Below are positions 1 through 11,129 of a DNA stretch of 36,731 nt, piece after piece (the stretch's first letter is position 1; each line of letters begins with the position of its first letter). Position numbers and translations under genes: made by a program. The notes beneath the pieces were generated by a model. The model searched no databases. It was not told where the DNA came from and worked only from the letters and a program-made list of their open reading frames with translations. Source of the stretch: Priapulus caudatus (lineage: Eukaryota > Priapulida > Priapulimorpha > Priapulimorphida > Priapulidae); assembly GCF_000485595.1 (NCBI RefSeq), contig NW_014577333.1, positions 200,136-236,866 of the forward strand, written 5' to 3'.

Positions 1-544
1 TTGAGATGTGTTGTGTTTGTGGAGAGAGCAGTGGGTGTGTTGTGTGTGTGTGTGTGCAGTGGCGTGTGCGTGTGCGTGTGGACGTGCGTACGTGGGCCCG
101 GCAGCTAATGCGGCAGTGGCACTGTGCGTGCGTGCGTGCGCTGGCATGCATGTGTTTTGCGCTTCGAATTAGCCTCAGAAAAGGATGTATGTGGAATGTA
201 ATTTTTCGACTTGTGACAGTTATCCTCTCAAACTATCAGTATTGTGACACCGCTTACTTTCATTATTACCATAAAAAATGCTAGGATATCGCATCGTGTA
301 ATGTCAGTGGAAATTGAACCGGCAAATGCACGAACCACGTTCACGGCCACCAGGAAACATTTTTATATCTCGTTCTATGATATTCCCTATTATCGAGAAA
401 ATAGAAGGTCATAAACGCGAGGCCGAGAGCATTTCAGATTGTTGAAAACCGGGCGCTCATACGCGAAAATGTGAAAGAATATCTATATGGTATTAAATTT
501 AGTGCTGATATATCGGTGTCATTTATCACGTCTAGCCCTCATTT
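1..544. other. Non-coding; GT-rich start
   Basis: A (TG)n/(GTGC)n-like stretch covers about 29-90 and is followed by ordinary A+T-rich sequence. No gene or recognisable repeat family is seen. Confidence 0.6.
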
Positions 545-835
545 CGTGTCGCGAAGAGAGAGAGAGCCGGGGGGATGGGGCCGGAGAGGAGAGGGGAGCA
601 TGGACTCGCGGAGTGAGGAACGAGCGGGGGGGGGGGGGGGGAGGGGGGGAGATGGGGGTGAGAGGGGGGGGGGGAGGGGGGCGGGGGGACGGAGAGAGTG
701 AAGAGGGGGAGGTTCGGGGAGGGAGATGAGAGAAGAGAGAGATGGGGGGAGGAGAGGGGGGAGGGGGGGCGCCGGGGGGGGCCATGGGGGGGGGGAGAGG
801 GCCGGGGGGAGGGGGCGGTGGGCGTGTGCTAAGCC
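545..835 (+). repeat. G-rich polypurine tract
   Basis: Nearly 290 bp of almost pure G/A on the plus strand with many G-runs, one of about 16-18 G near 627-643. It has strong potential for G-quadruplex or triplex formation and is also a region where assembly errors are likely. Proline- or glycine-rich frames across it are compositional artefacts. Confidence 0.9.
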
Positions 836-908
836 TCGGAGCTGCAAGCGAGATATCAGAGGCATTGCGCCCAGCACGAAACGCCTCGATAAGAATTTAT
901 GGTTACTT

Positions 909-1004
909 GTGTATGTATGTATGTATGTATGTATGTATGTATGTATGTATGTATGTATGTATGTATGTATGTATGTATGTATGTATGTATGTATGTATGT
1001 ATGT
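909..1004 (+). repeat. (GTAT)24 microsatellite
   Basis: Uninterrupted tetranucleotide repeat, the complement class of the (ATAC)n tracts at 28.7-31.2 kb. Confidence 0.97.
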
Positions 1005-1494
1005 GGCAGCGTAAATTCTGCTACAGTTATCCACTATAGTAGCGGCCCGATGAATCAGCGCCCCACTTCCCCATCGCATGCGCCAACGCATACGCGACCG
1101 CAATGGCAAAACGCGATTTTCGCTAAAAATGAGGTCTGCGGCTACCGGCCGCAATGACACGTCTTAGCAATATCGCTGTGAGCGACGAATCGAATCAGTA
1201 TAAGCCGACCCCGTCTTCGACATTCGCACGGAAAGCATCGGAATCGCCATTCAGCTGATGATGCGCGATTTCAAATGAGGACGTCTTGTTGAATCGACTA
1301 AAAGCCCCAATACAAGGCTTAGACAGGAATCGACGCTCTCTGCTCTTGCACTGCTGCGAGCGATTCATAGAAAGCCTTCGCTTTGCCGTCGTCGCTGCCC
1401 ACGCAACAATGCTGATTGGGGTACACAGATCTGCATCAGCTTCCGCCAACTATAGGCTTGTAATCTGCGGAAGTAAAATACGGGGTTGCCTGTG
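1005..1494. other. No feature recognised
   Basis: Short frames exist on both strands (for instance about 84-100 codons at 1195-1588) but resemble no known family and lack clear codon bias. Confidence 0.5.
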
Positions 1495-1785
1495 GTTACG
1501 TCAGCGTGATGTGCGTCAATCTCGTGACTGCTTCGCTATCAACCTGATATTCGTACGTCATCTGACCTCGCGTGCGTCAACTTATTGACCTCTACGTTGC
1601 CTTTATATGCGTCAGTCTACAGACTCTGCGTCACATTGATATGCGTCAATCTGCTGTTCTCTACGTCCCCGTGCTATGCGTCTATATGTTGACGTTAGCG
1701 TCAGCCACGCGTTTGTCAATGTACCGCTGTCTGTGTTGACCTGATGTGCACTAGCCCGCTGATCTTTGCGTCGTCAATCTTGCAC
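1495..1785 (+). repeat. Diffuse array of TGCGTCAA motifs
   Basis: TGCGTCA or a one-base variant occurs about nine times in 290 bp (near 1513, 1571, 1609, 1629, 1643, 1677, 1699, 1713 and 1767), often followed by ATCT or TCT. Spacing is irregular. It looks like a worn tandem repeat or a cluster of sites; nothing coding is recognised. Confidence 0.5.
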
Positions 1786-2412
1786 ATGCGCCAGTTATCT
1801 TACCTCAGTTCCAGTCAGCTTGGTATGCGTTAGAGCACAGCTTTCTGCGCCCATTGCCTCTGGCAGAGATGCATCGAGTATGCTGATTGGGATAGAAGCT
1901 TGCAAGTCCGTTCGTATATATTCACTTAGAGAATTACGCGGTCAGTCACCTATCAGCACGCGCATACATCTTTAGACAGAAATGCTAATCTGCTGTGCGT
2001 GCATGCATGTGTGCGTGAGCGTGTGTAGGTGGTAGGCCCTATATATATATAATACACGTGTGCGTGCACACGCACACATCAGAAGGCATTAGAGAATCGT
2101 AAAATCTTAAAAGTGGTAGGTAAACTATGCAGTAGTATATAGTAACCTATGTTACAGAATAATGTGGTCTTTTGTAGACTATAATATACTAAACATTTGC
2201 TATGCAAAACATGCCATCTAGTTTGAATAACCACAGCTTAAACGCGCGTAGAGTATGTTGTGCTCGTTCAAATAGCACAAGACAAGCGGGTGGGGGGGGG
2301 GGCAGTGTTACGGCATTCAACCGAGCATGCAGTTGTTGCTAAAGTAAAGATCAGCTATTGCATACTAATTTGAGCTGTGTAGTGAGCCTAATGCAGATGT
2401 AGCGCTACCAAT
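1786..2412. other. No gene; short TA and GT tracts
   Basis: A (TA)n run at 2041-2052 is followed by mirrored CACACG/CGTGTG sequence, and a G-run of 12 lies at 2291-2302. Nothing else is recognised. Confidence 0.5.
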
Positions 2413-2415
2413 AAT

Positions 2416-2472
2416 ATCAAGAGCATATAAAGAAGGTATCGAAAGAAGGTACCTTCTTTGTACGCTCTTGAT
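2416..2472. mobile_element. Foldback MITE, ATCAAGAG family, copy 1 (57 bp)
   Basis: ATCAAGAGCATATAAAG begins the left arm and CTTTGTACGCTCTTGAT ends the right arm; the arms extend inward through AAGGTA/TACCTT with almost no loop. A 3-bp direct repeat AAT flanks it (2413-2415 and 2473-2475). It shares its ends with the elements at 22477 and 27927. Confidence 0.75.
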
Positions 2473-2921
2473 AATATGGTGACCGTTTGAGACCCTGCTA
2501 CAAGAAGGTATGAGCGGAATTTTCACAGAAATACCGTCATCTTTAGAAACGACGAGAATTTCACTCCCCGAGAAGTCCACTATTTTAATGCACAATGTTA
2601 TTTTTAATCGGATCTACAGTCTTTTTCACGGTCTAATTTTGTCGTGCGACACTACTCGAGTTCAATGACCAATAGGACTGGTATGCACGCTTGGTAACTT
2701 GGATCACTGGCGGATCCTGTGGTGGGTGTCATCAGGGCCATGCAATACGAGTTAATAAAATCAGCAGAGTTGTATGAGCATTATACCCTTTCATTTTACT
2801 TACCGTTTCTCAAATTTGGCGCTCATTTGAGGCTGAAAATGGCATCTAAATCATTGAAATGCGCTGCTGTACCGAATATTGTTATATTGTATTATATTTA
2901 GGCCTAACGTGCATTTTTCGG

Positions 2922-3102
2922 CCCCCGCACAACGGAACGTGAGTTTCGTGCTCAGCACGAATCTCACCGTATGCGGGGACGAACCTGACCGTGTGCGGGG
3001 TCGATTTATGTGAGTTTTCGGTCTCGCGAGGCGGCGAGGAAAATATCTGTCGTGTTTGATAATTTTGGTCTCGCGAGCTTGAAAACTCAGCGTGTGCGGG
3101 GG
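2922..3102. repeat. Possible small inverted-repeat element
   Basis: CCCCCGCACA near 2922 is mirrored by TGTGCGGGGG ending at 3102. Inside are a hairpin at 2939-2967 (GTGAG..TCGTGCT / AGCACGA..CTCAC) and two copies of GGTCTCGCGAG. No target duplication was identified. Confidence 0.4.
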
Positions 3103-3145
3103 TGTGAGATTCCTGCTGCGCACGGGAGCTAGGGAATGAGTAGGA

Positions 3146-3409
3146 CCACCAGTGAAAGAGGGGAGGAGTAAGAGGGGGAGCGGAGAGGGGGACACAGGAA
3201 GGGAATAAGGGGGAGCGGAGAGGGGGGAACAGGAAGGGAAATAGGGGAAAATAGAGCGAGCGAGTAAGAAGAAGACAGAGAAAGCTAGAGAGATTAAAAA
3301 ATAGCGCGCGAGAGAGAGAGAGAGCGCGCGTGAGAAAGAGAGAGAAATAGAGAGAAGGGAGAGAGGGATACAGAAAGATAAAAAGATATATATATATAGA
3401 GAGAGAGAT

Positions 3410-3472
<63 letters not shown>

Positions 3473-3506
3473 GCGTGCGTGCATGCGTACGTGCGTGCAT
3501 GCGTGC
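3146..3506 (+). repeat. Polypurine (GA)n tract with (GCGT)n end
   Basis: A purine-only region includes a 35-bp tandem duplication (GGGGGAGCGGAGAGGGG at 3174 and 3209), a (GA)n run at 3406-3468 and a GCGT/GCAT tail to 3506. Serine/leucine-rich frames on the minus strand are artefacts. Confidence 0.9.
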
Positions 3507-4714
3507 ACTGTAATAAGAAAGCCAAGGAAACAAAGTTGGTGAGATGCGGTAGCAGTGAACGAACCCGATCAGAACAGCCAAGCAGCCACTGTGTTCGTGC
3601 GTGTTTATGAACGCGGGCTGAGAAACCCACAGACACTTGGAGCGTTTCAATAAAATATAATGCTAAATAAATACGAAATCTATTTACTACCAATGTTCAT
3701 ACCTAGCAAACTCTGTCACTCCATCATTTTAACCACGATATCTGTGATTGCTAATTTGGGAGTATTCAAACCGCCGCCTCTTCTGTGAAACCCATGTCTA
3801 CTGCCCGGATATTCATAGATCGTGTACAGATCCGGTATACTGGTTAGTGCAGGCTGCACTCTGTCATGTAGCATCGACACGCGATGGCTTGTTTATTTTA
3901 GCGCTGACAGCTAGTATTTATTCTGTGCAAATGACGTAGCCTACTTCCCCATTTTCAATTTTGATTCATATTATTACAGAATAGCTGCGGTTTAGTATTG
4001 CTTCACGTAGTACTAGTATCGCGTATAGATTCGGCAAACTGCGGGGTGCATACTTGATATGTAGCGGAGTTGATTCTGCGTACTATCCATGTGTAAAAAA
4101 ATAATAGAAAATTAATTTTCGTTAATATAAAATGTTTTCTGAAAGAGCAAAACCGTAGGCAACAAGCACCTTGCCAGGTGGTGTTTGGAAGCAGCTTAAT
4201 TTTTTAGATATAACGGCAGCGTAAATAATAAATCCGTATCGTGAGTTAAACTTTAAAGAATTACGGGCACGTGTTTCGTTAATATTGTTATTACGTCTAA
4301 TAATGTACGTTTTAACATCGTAGGTATCATTATGGTATCTGAATATGGTGACTTTGGTATGGTTATCCTAGTGCGATCGCTATAGACCTATTATGGTTAT
4401 TCAATTCGTGTGCACTCCCTCGTCCACTTCAAAGAGATTAGAAACGGAGCCGTTTGAATTGCTCTGCATTTTAATTCCTTGAACTGACTGAAAAGAACCA
4501 GAAACTGTCCACAGCTAGATCCTATATGTAAATGCGCGTCCAAATTCCTAACCTTTAGTGTATGTCAGATTTCTAATACTAGCTCGTTCTCCGTTAGTGT
4601 CGCGAATCCGACAGTGACCCATATCCCAGAAAATAAAGTTGGAACTTTTTTTTAGGCATTCGCGGGCACCAGTGGCTCGCATTGCGTATCATTCTTATTG
4701 TGTATTATTTATAT
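3507..4714. other. No feature recognised
   Basis: A+T-rich sequence with no frame over 63 codons, no inverted repeats noticed and no simple repeats. Confidence 0.5.
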
Positions 4715-4801
4715 ATTAATGCCTGTTGTTGTGGGCACTATGAGAGCATAGTGCACCAAACAACAGGCATTAATGTTTTTAGTGCATCCCATGACTTTGC
4801 A

Positions 4802-4966
4802 ATCTACTCGGCAAATATGAAGTGAATAAGACAAAGTTTCTTAAACGAACAATTTCAATTTGTATTAAACTGTCTACGTCACGAATTTCTAGCACCAGCA
4901 AGTAGTATATTTGTGTGTTATTTGTACAAAATAAAATGTATGAAAATACAATTAGTGTTTCTGTTT
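4802..4966. other. Arm-specific insertion in the palindrome
   Basis: The left palindrome arm jumps from GCAATCTAC (near 4800) to TTTTCATGC (near 4968), whereas these are contiguous in the right arm (about 5914-5935). The intervening bases are therefore either an insertion on the left or a loss on the right. No inverted ends or coding sequence are seen. Confidence 0.6.
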
Positions 4967-5407
4967 ACTTTTCATGCTTATATATCTTCTTTATACTTCC
5001 TAATTTGCCGGTGCATTCGATGTAACAAAACGCTCGACACAAACACAACCGCCATTAATTCGAAACTCTTGCATGGCGCCCAGACGCAGGAGATTCGTGA
5101 CGTGAACACAATGCGTTATAATAATCATAGAAATCGCAGCCCAATAACTGTTATTAGTGCATGACGTGATAAATCGTTGAAATCTCATTGGATAACGCAG
5201 CAGGCACTATGAAGCGATAGTGCCCGCCTGAGCGGGCACTATTGCTTGCGCGACGCATTGTTATTATAACGCATTGTGTTTACGTCACGAATCTCCTGCG
5301 TCTGGGCGCCACGCAAGATTTCGAACGGCGGTTTGTGTTTGTGGTCGAACGTTTTGTTACATCGAATGCACACCGGCAAATTAGGGAGTATAATGAAGGT
5401 ATATAAG

Positions 5408-5904
5408 CAGGGCCGGACTAAGCGTGTGGGGGGGGGGCCCGGGGCACGCAATTGTGTGGGGGGCCTATAGTCTGTATTTTTTCTGCACTTTCATGCTTGC
5501 AAATTCAGAGAGTATTTCATCGTGTTTCAACGAATTTAAAATGTCACTTTTGATAGCGAGAATACTGAGGTTTACCAGTCTCTGTTGGCTCATCGTGGTT
5601 CTCATGTGATTTTTAATCAACTGAAGTTTTGAAAATGACCTTTCACCGCTACAATTCATGACCATCAATGAAAGATAGATTCTCAGAGGGCAATTGGTAT
5701 TAGGGAAAGTGTCCTTCAGCTGAACAGCAAAATTCAGTCAGAGAAACAGCATGGGAAACGCATCACTTCAACGTTACATGCTAAGAATTTTGTGGATCAC
5801 AATTACGACAGATTTGTAAATTTTAGGATACTCTAAATGTGGGGGGCCCCAAATGTGGGGGCCCGGGCACGTGCCCCTGTTGCCCCGCCCTTAATCCGCT
5901 AGTG
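5408..5904 (-). mobile_element. Internally deleted hAT DNA transposon with 8-bp target duplication
   Basis: The ends are imperfect inverted repeats: CAGGGCCGGACTAAG at the left, and CACTAGCGGATTAAG read inward from the right. The 8-bp direct repeat TATATAAG flanks the element exactly (5400-5407 and 5905-5912), as expected for the hAT superfamily. At 497 bp it is far too short for an autonomous hAT, and retains only the end of a transposase frame on the minus strand. It lies inside one arm of a palindromic repeat; removing it together with one TSD copy restores the arm, so the insertion is younger than the palindrome. Confidence 0.9.
5465..5737 (-). pseudogene. hAT transposase C-terminal dimerisation fragment
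   Basis: About 90 codons are open on the minus strand before a stop at 5738-5740. The stretch [20 protein letters not shown] followed by [15 protein letters not shown] is the characteristic hAT C-terminal dimerisation region of ZMYM-like transposases, and the preceding [18 protein letters not shown] fits the same domain. The BED finger and RNase H-like catalytic core are absent, so this is a non-functional remnant. The terminal stop lies about 57 bp from the left inverted repeat, the usual place for the transposase 3' end. Confidence 0.85.
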
Positions 5905-6240
5905 TATATAAGCATGAAAAGTAGATTGCATAGTCATGTGATGCACTAAAAACATTAATGCCTGTTGTTGGGGCACTATGCTCTCATAGTGTTGCTTTGG
6001 GAAGGAATAGTGCCCTCGCTGCGCTCGGGCACTATTCCTTCCCTCAGCAACACTATGAGAGCATAGTGACCCCAACATCAGGCATTAATATATAATTAGG
6101 TTATTGGGCTGCGATTTCTATGATAATAACAATGCGTCGCGCAAGCAATAGTGCCCGCTCAGGCGGGCACTATTGTTTCATAGTACCTGCGACGTTATCC
6201 AATGGAATTTCAACGATTTATCACGTGATGCACTAATATG

Positions 6241-8127
6241 TAATGTCAATGATGCTGATGAAAAGATGTTCGAGCCCTTGCCTTCTCTGAATACGCCCGT
6301 ATAATGAATACAACCTTATAGACAGAAATCGTTAGATCTTGCGCAGGCAAAAAATCAAATAAGTGAAACACTGCCCGCCAATTTGTAGAAAAAACGTAAT
6401 CGAATTCCACATGCATGCATGAGAAATTTCGTGTCAAACTAGACATGTTACTGTTGAAATTGCACCGCTATGTATTCAGGATAAAAAATCAAATATACAG
6501 TCTATGTTAGATTCCATGCATCAACTTGACGGTACTGTCTAAAAAATTGCTAAAGATTCCTTGTCATTGCTAAAGTTTTGTCATTTAAATAAATATTAGT
6601 ATTGTGATTCGCTAGTGAAATATTGCCCAAATACACGTGAATAACAAAAGAATTCATGTTCTCCGTTGATGATACGTCTTGCCTTATCGACGTAAAATTG
6701 GATGTTCCCAAAACAAAATGTCCCTCATTCTATCCCGCTTTTAAAAGCCCAATCGAAAAGTTAAGCAATACATACCTCTGCAAATAAAGCATTGCTGTTG
6801 CTTGGCGTGCGTGTAGGTCGCTCTCGCGCTGTCCCAGCAAACCGGTCGATCATCAATACTACGCCAAACTTCGGCTCCATGACGACAAAGTCGTCAGATT
6901 TCTTTGCCTTTGTGCTGCGTGTCGTCTCAATTTCGTCTCGTCGGAGCCGAACAGTGGGAATAACATATCCTCCGAGACGAGGCTGACAGTCTCGGTCTCA
7001 TTTGAATAGTTGTACTCAAAATAGCGCTCAAAACACAACGAAGTAGGCCTACGTGTTTGGTTTATGACGATGGCTAATCCCTAATCCAACATTTACACCG
7101 TTGTCGGCGACATGGGCAATTTCTTGTTGCTATATTTGCCGAGTGCGCTATTAATAACAACAGGAGTGAATACTGACCTATTATTTACTCCTGATACTGA
7201 GGCCCACTGCATGTTACCTTCGTTACCTACCCGTCGTTACCTGCAGCCCGAACCCGAGGTGTATTAACACCTTGCAGTGATATTATAGACATTTTAGCTC
7301 GATCATCTAATTATTGGATGGGAATTAACGAAATCAATATAATTTATTCATGTGGGCCAAGTCCAGCAGCTGACGCCAATGGCACAGAGAACTCCAGTTG
7401 AATTTATTAGCAGATTTGATGCCGATTTTGATGTTATTTTTCTATTAATGAAAAACATGGTCCGTAGTGGTATATATGACTTGAGTAGATCGACAAAGAG
7501 TATTGTGCTAGTTCCCACTGATTATGTAAATTAATACTTATACCCGCTTTTAATAGGGGTTCTGCGGCATATATCAACGGATACAGCCAAGTTATAGTGA
7601 GTAATAATAAATATTCTTAATGCATAGAGAGGATGTTCTAGAATATAATGGCGCTTTATCTTCCACTAGTAAAATTCTATTGTTCTGCAATGTTTCGGCA
7701 GAGGATTTTGCTTCTAGTGTCTCGAGTAAGCATGTGTTTTAAATAGTGCTCAGTTACGAATTATGCAATAGAACATTTGTGCGTACTTTATGCGTTCATT
7801 GGTGTCATCAAATATCATATTGATCAAACGTATTACCACCATCTTTTCGTTTAGATGATTACATTTCAAACTTCTTATATTCGTTTTTATGGATTTGTTC
7901 GTACACTAACTTGCATTGATTCGAATGCAATCATTAGCGACTATCGCCTTTTCAAGAAATACGAAACGCAGTTATAGAAGTGTAAAACGATTTCAGATTT
8001 AGCACGAAATCGTTCATTTATTACTAACCATGCCTGGCTTCAACAACAATGTTTACTAAACAATTTATAGCTTTATATTATAAATACTAAAATATTTATT
8101 AGTATATTATTAGGGAAGATGATGTAT
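6241..8127. other. No gene recognised
   Basis: A+T-rich sequence. Frames are under 70 codons and unlike any family. A short hairpin GACGACAAAGTCGTC lies at about 6881-6895. Confidence 0.5.
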
Positions 8128-8183
8128 ATAAATAAAGAAATAAAGAAATAAATGAATAAATAAATGAATAAATAAATAAATAA

Positions 8184-8227
<44 letters not shown>

Positions 8228-8306
8228 AAAAAACAAAGTCAAGGTATAGAATAAGGGTGTTTAAAGTTTAATTGACAAGCATTATACATATATATATATA
8301 TATATT
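8128..8306 (+). repeat. (AAAT)n and (TA)n microsatellites
   Basis: AAAT/AAAG/AATG units (8128-8188) pass into (TA)n (8189-8222), and a second (TA)n lies at about 8286-8306. Confidence 0.95.
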
Positions 8307-8849
8307 CATTTATTTATCGTTTTGAATTTTATTTTCAATGTGTATTTCTTTAGAAAGCATTGCTGCGCGCATGGTTATTAATGGTTATTAAGTCATCGTA
8401 TAATGTAATTATCTTCCTGCTAAACCACGTCATCTCATTAAAATACGCAACTGTGTAGTTATAATACATGGATAGGTAAATAGGCTCATGCTCACAGCGT
8501 GCCCTCGTTATTTGCGTTTGCGTTGTCATCTTTCTACTTTACCGTTGCCGTATTTTTCTGTATAGCTATATCCGTAAAAAGGTCATGCATATACAACACA
8601 AAGGCTGTTTCGGTTCCATGTAACATTATTTTTGCCCTATAGTAATAGTGAAGTTTTGGTAGCATCAGCGTCGCCGTCGTCATCATCGCCATTATCATGT
8701 CATCACAATCATCAGTAGAGTTTCGAGTATCAACGTTAGAACCGTGATGAAAAAAGAACAAATATAGACTGACTCTATAATACTCTTCACTTGCCTACGC
8801 CGTTCTAAAGTATAATCGGCCTCGCGAGTTTGGTAACAGTCTTACGTGT
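8307..8849. other. No gene; imperfect (ATC)n patch
   Basis: A degenerate CATCATC/CGTCGTC trinucleotide patch covers about 8664-8713. Nothing else is recognised. Confidence 0.5.
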
Positions 8850-9260
8850 TTACGTAATCACGAACGCCATTGTCGTGATGTCGCCATTGTCGCCCACGAA
8901 CAGCCCATTGCCGCAGACATATTGTGAATCGGTGTAGCGTGAGTCGCATATAACGTTGTAATGAAAATAGACTCTGTTGACACCGTTCATGAATAATGCA
9001 ATACCGAAATTAAAGCGTTTATTTGCATGAGAATCCATTTGCAAAAATATTGAGTTGCGCCCGGCGAGATTGCATTGTGAAGCATACGGGCGCGGGCGTA
9101 AGCTCATCAACGGTGTTTCGATATGGCACAAGGCAAGCCTGTTGTTTTTTTTCGGCAAAGAACCACTTTGTATTTTGGATGGACACGCGTTTAAAATGCC
9201 AACCATAGTAACTGGGATCATCAACAAATAGAATGGGCGTAATAGGTTTTTAAACATCAC
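8850..9260 (-). CDS. Unrecognised 136-codon ORF, possible secreted protein
   Basis: The frame begins with two Mets and a hydrophobic segment at residues 5-25 (LLRPFYLLMIPVTMVGILNA) that could be a signal peptide. Cysteines recur at 26, 45, 63, 105 and 116. The C-terminal half (FGIALFMNGVNRVYFHYNVI...) has protein-like composition, but I recognise no domain. A second minus-strand frame over the 5' half is equally protein-like, so the coding frame is uncertain. No partner gene, splice sites or poly-A signal support it. It may be a chance ORF or a single exon. Confidence 0.2.
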   Translation of the reverse strand: MMFKNLLRPFYLLMIPVTMVGILNACPSKIQSGSLPKKNNRLALCHIETPLMSLRPRPYASQCNLAGRNSIFLQMDSHANKRFNFGIALFMNGVNRVYFHYNVICDSRYTDSQYVCGNGLFVGDNGDITTMAFVIT

Positions 9261-11060
9261 CGCCTCCCGTTTTACCCTTCTACCAAGTCAGTCAGAATGC
9301 GATGTACGAGTTAGCAGCGTGAGCTATCGAGGAGAGAGTGGCTGGCTATCATAGAGGTGCACGGGTATTACTGGATAATAACGGCAGTCGCGATAAAGCT
9401 GCAAAGCGTCGTCGCGAATAATGATCGAAGATTAATTTCGGTCCGCTAAACTTTTATTCATCTCGGTTTACGCACCTATACACGCCTCGTAAACGACTTT
9501 AGATGAAAGGCGCCGGTTTGACTTCGCAAAGAGTAATGATACCATATTATGTGTGGTTATTCATTCATTTATAACGAGTGAGATAAGAGGAGGACGATAA
9601 AGAACGTAAAGACCATTAACATGAATAAATTCAAATATGCATGCGTTATTCTTTTATATTCGCGAGTTGAGTGAAACGAGAACACGATATATAATGTTGT
9701 ACGCCAATACGATAGTAAAACGAAACTATCGGGAGATCGCTGATCGTCCAATCAGCTCCCCCATCCGTGTACCAATTTTGTCTATCGGATTCTGAACTTG
9801 AGAACGTCTCAATTTATCAGCTAATAGAAATTATTCGATTGATTCTACGAGTATATCGACGGCGGTTGTGTATAAATCTAATCCACTTCGAGCAATAACG
9901 ATCGAACCTATAGAATTCAGCAAATCATCCGAATTGCTACAGCGCGGCCACATGTGTAGCTCACTGATGCCGGTCACTGAATGTACGTGGTCGAGATTAC
10001 GAAGCCTAACTGAATCTACGCAATCAATGGTATAGGTGGGCGCGCTGTGTACGCGTTTATTTGAACCATCTTTCAACCCCCTTTACTTAAATCAATTACG
10101 TGCGAGTTGATAAAATCGAATATACTAATCGAATGTACTAATAATATTGAGTTGGATATCGTTGACCTCTCGCCGTTTGAAGTTTCGCCGTTAAAGGCAG
10201 TCACCGCGCAATGTCTGATTGCACGTGCGCTAGTCTATACAGCACCTGTGCAAGTTCTGGGCGAGCAGGATTTACAGCGGCTGTCTAATGGCGGGACTCG
10301 ATCATAAATGGGAAGAACATGTGAGCGTGCCGTTGCCGACAGCTAGTGCAATCTCGGATGGTAATCGCGGGCCCTGCTGCGAAACAGTCGCTAGTGCGAT
10401 GAGTACAGTTGCGCATAGCATGTTCTTTGTACATTGATTCAGCTACAATCTATCTCCAATTGCGTATCCCGCTGTTTGCAAGCTGGTGCTAGCGTACTTC
10501 ATTGACGTAGGTTACTGTCGCCGCTGCCGCACAGCAATCTCTCGTCTAGCCTAGTAAGCGGTTTATAAAAAAAACGCTTGCTCTGCGTTTGCTCCCCACA
10601 AGGTCGTCTGTGGATGTCAGCGAAATGCTTTAAGAAACGGATTGCGAAGGCTTTTCGAACAAGAAAGCGCATGAACAGCGTGAAATTTTCCATTGAACGG
10701 TATCAAGCTTTGGATTTCTTGGGTGAAATATAAACTATATCAAGAGCTATATTAGATAATAATATATTATATTTATGATAATAGGTATTATTAGCTCGAC
10801 TATATCATATGCATGTTGCAAGGTCAAATCTGTGCAGTACGTACATTCTTATCTGACCACCGGTAAACTATCGTATAGATATATTGATGTTAAATGAGTA
10901 CAAAACGTAAAATATCAATCTTTTATATTAACAAAATTATATTAATGTGGAATTGAATTGTATGGAAATTCTAGATCGCTTTGCTAAAAGACCGCAATCT
11001 TACGCGGAGGTATGTATAGGCATATGTGTGCGCGTGTTTGTGTTTGTGTTTGTGTGCGTA
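9261..11060. other. No feature recognised
   Basis: Moderate-GC to A+T-rich unique sequence with short unrelated frames only. ATATCAAGAGCTATA at 10737 resembles the foldback-family end but has no convincing partner. Confidence 0.5.
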
Positions 11061-11061
11061 G

Positions 11062-11127
<66 letters not shown>
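11061..11127 (+). repeat. Compound (TG)n(AG)n microsatellite
   Basis: About 15 TG units pass directly into about 16 AG units. Confidence 0.97.

Positions 11128-11129
<2 letters not shown>

Larger units (their letters stand above)
4715..6240. repeat. Composite of nested palindromic (foldback) repeats
   Basis: Three hairpin modules are stacked. Module X has ATTAATGCCTGTTGTTG ends: copy 1 at 4715-4774 (inner palindrome GCACTATGAGAGCATAGTGC at 4735-4754), copy 2 at 5954-6089 with a long central stem at 5999-6043 built on GGAATAGTGCCC. Module Y is a near-perfect hairpin on ATAGTGCCCGC: 5214-5245 and 6145-6175. The sequence around the first Y hairpin forms a large palindrome centred near 5230; its right arm is split by the hAT element at 5408-5904, and its left arm contains about 165 unpaired bases (4802-4966). 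The segment 6100-6240 is a further inverted copy of about 5127-5270. No coding capacity is evident apart from the hAT fragment. Confidence 0.85.

Noticed and set aside
2851-3693. 280-codon minus-strand ORF rich in Leu/Ser
   Set aside because: It is the translation of (GA)n and polypurine sequence; the reading frame is compositional.
10737-10840. Fourth copy of the ATCAAGAG foldback
   Set aside because: Only one end resembles the motif; the candidate partner differs at several positions and no 3-bp duplication fits.
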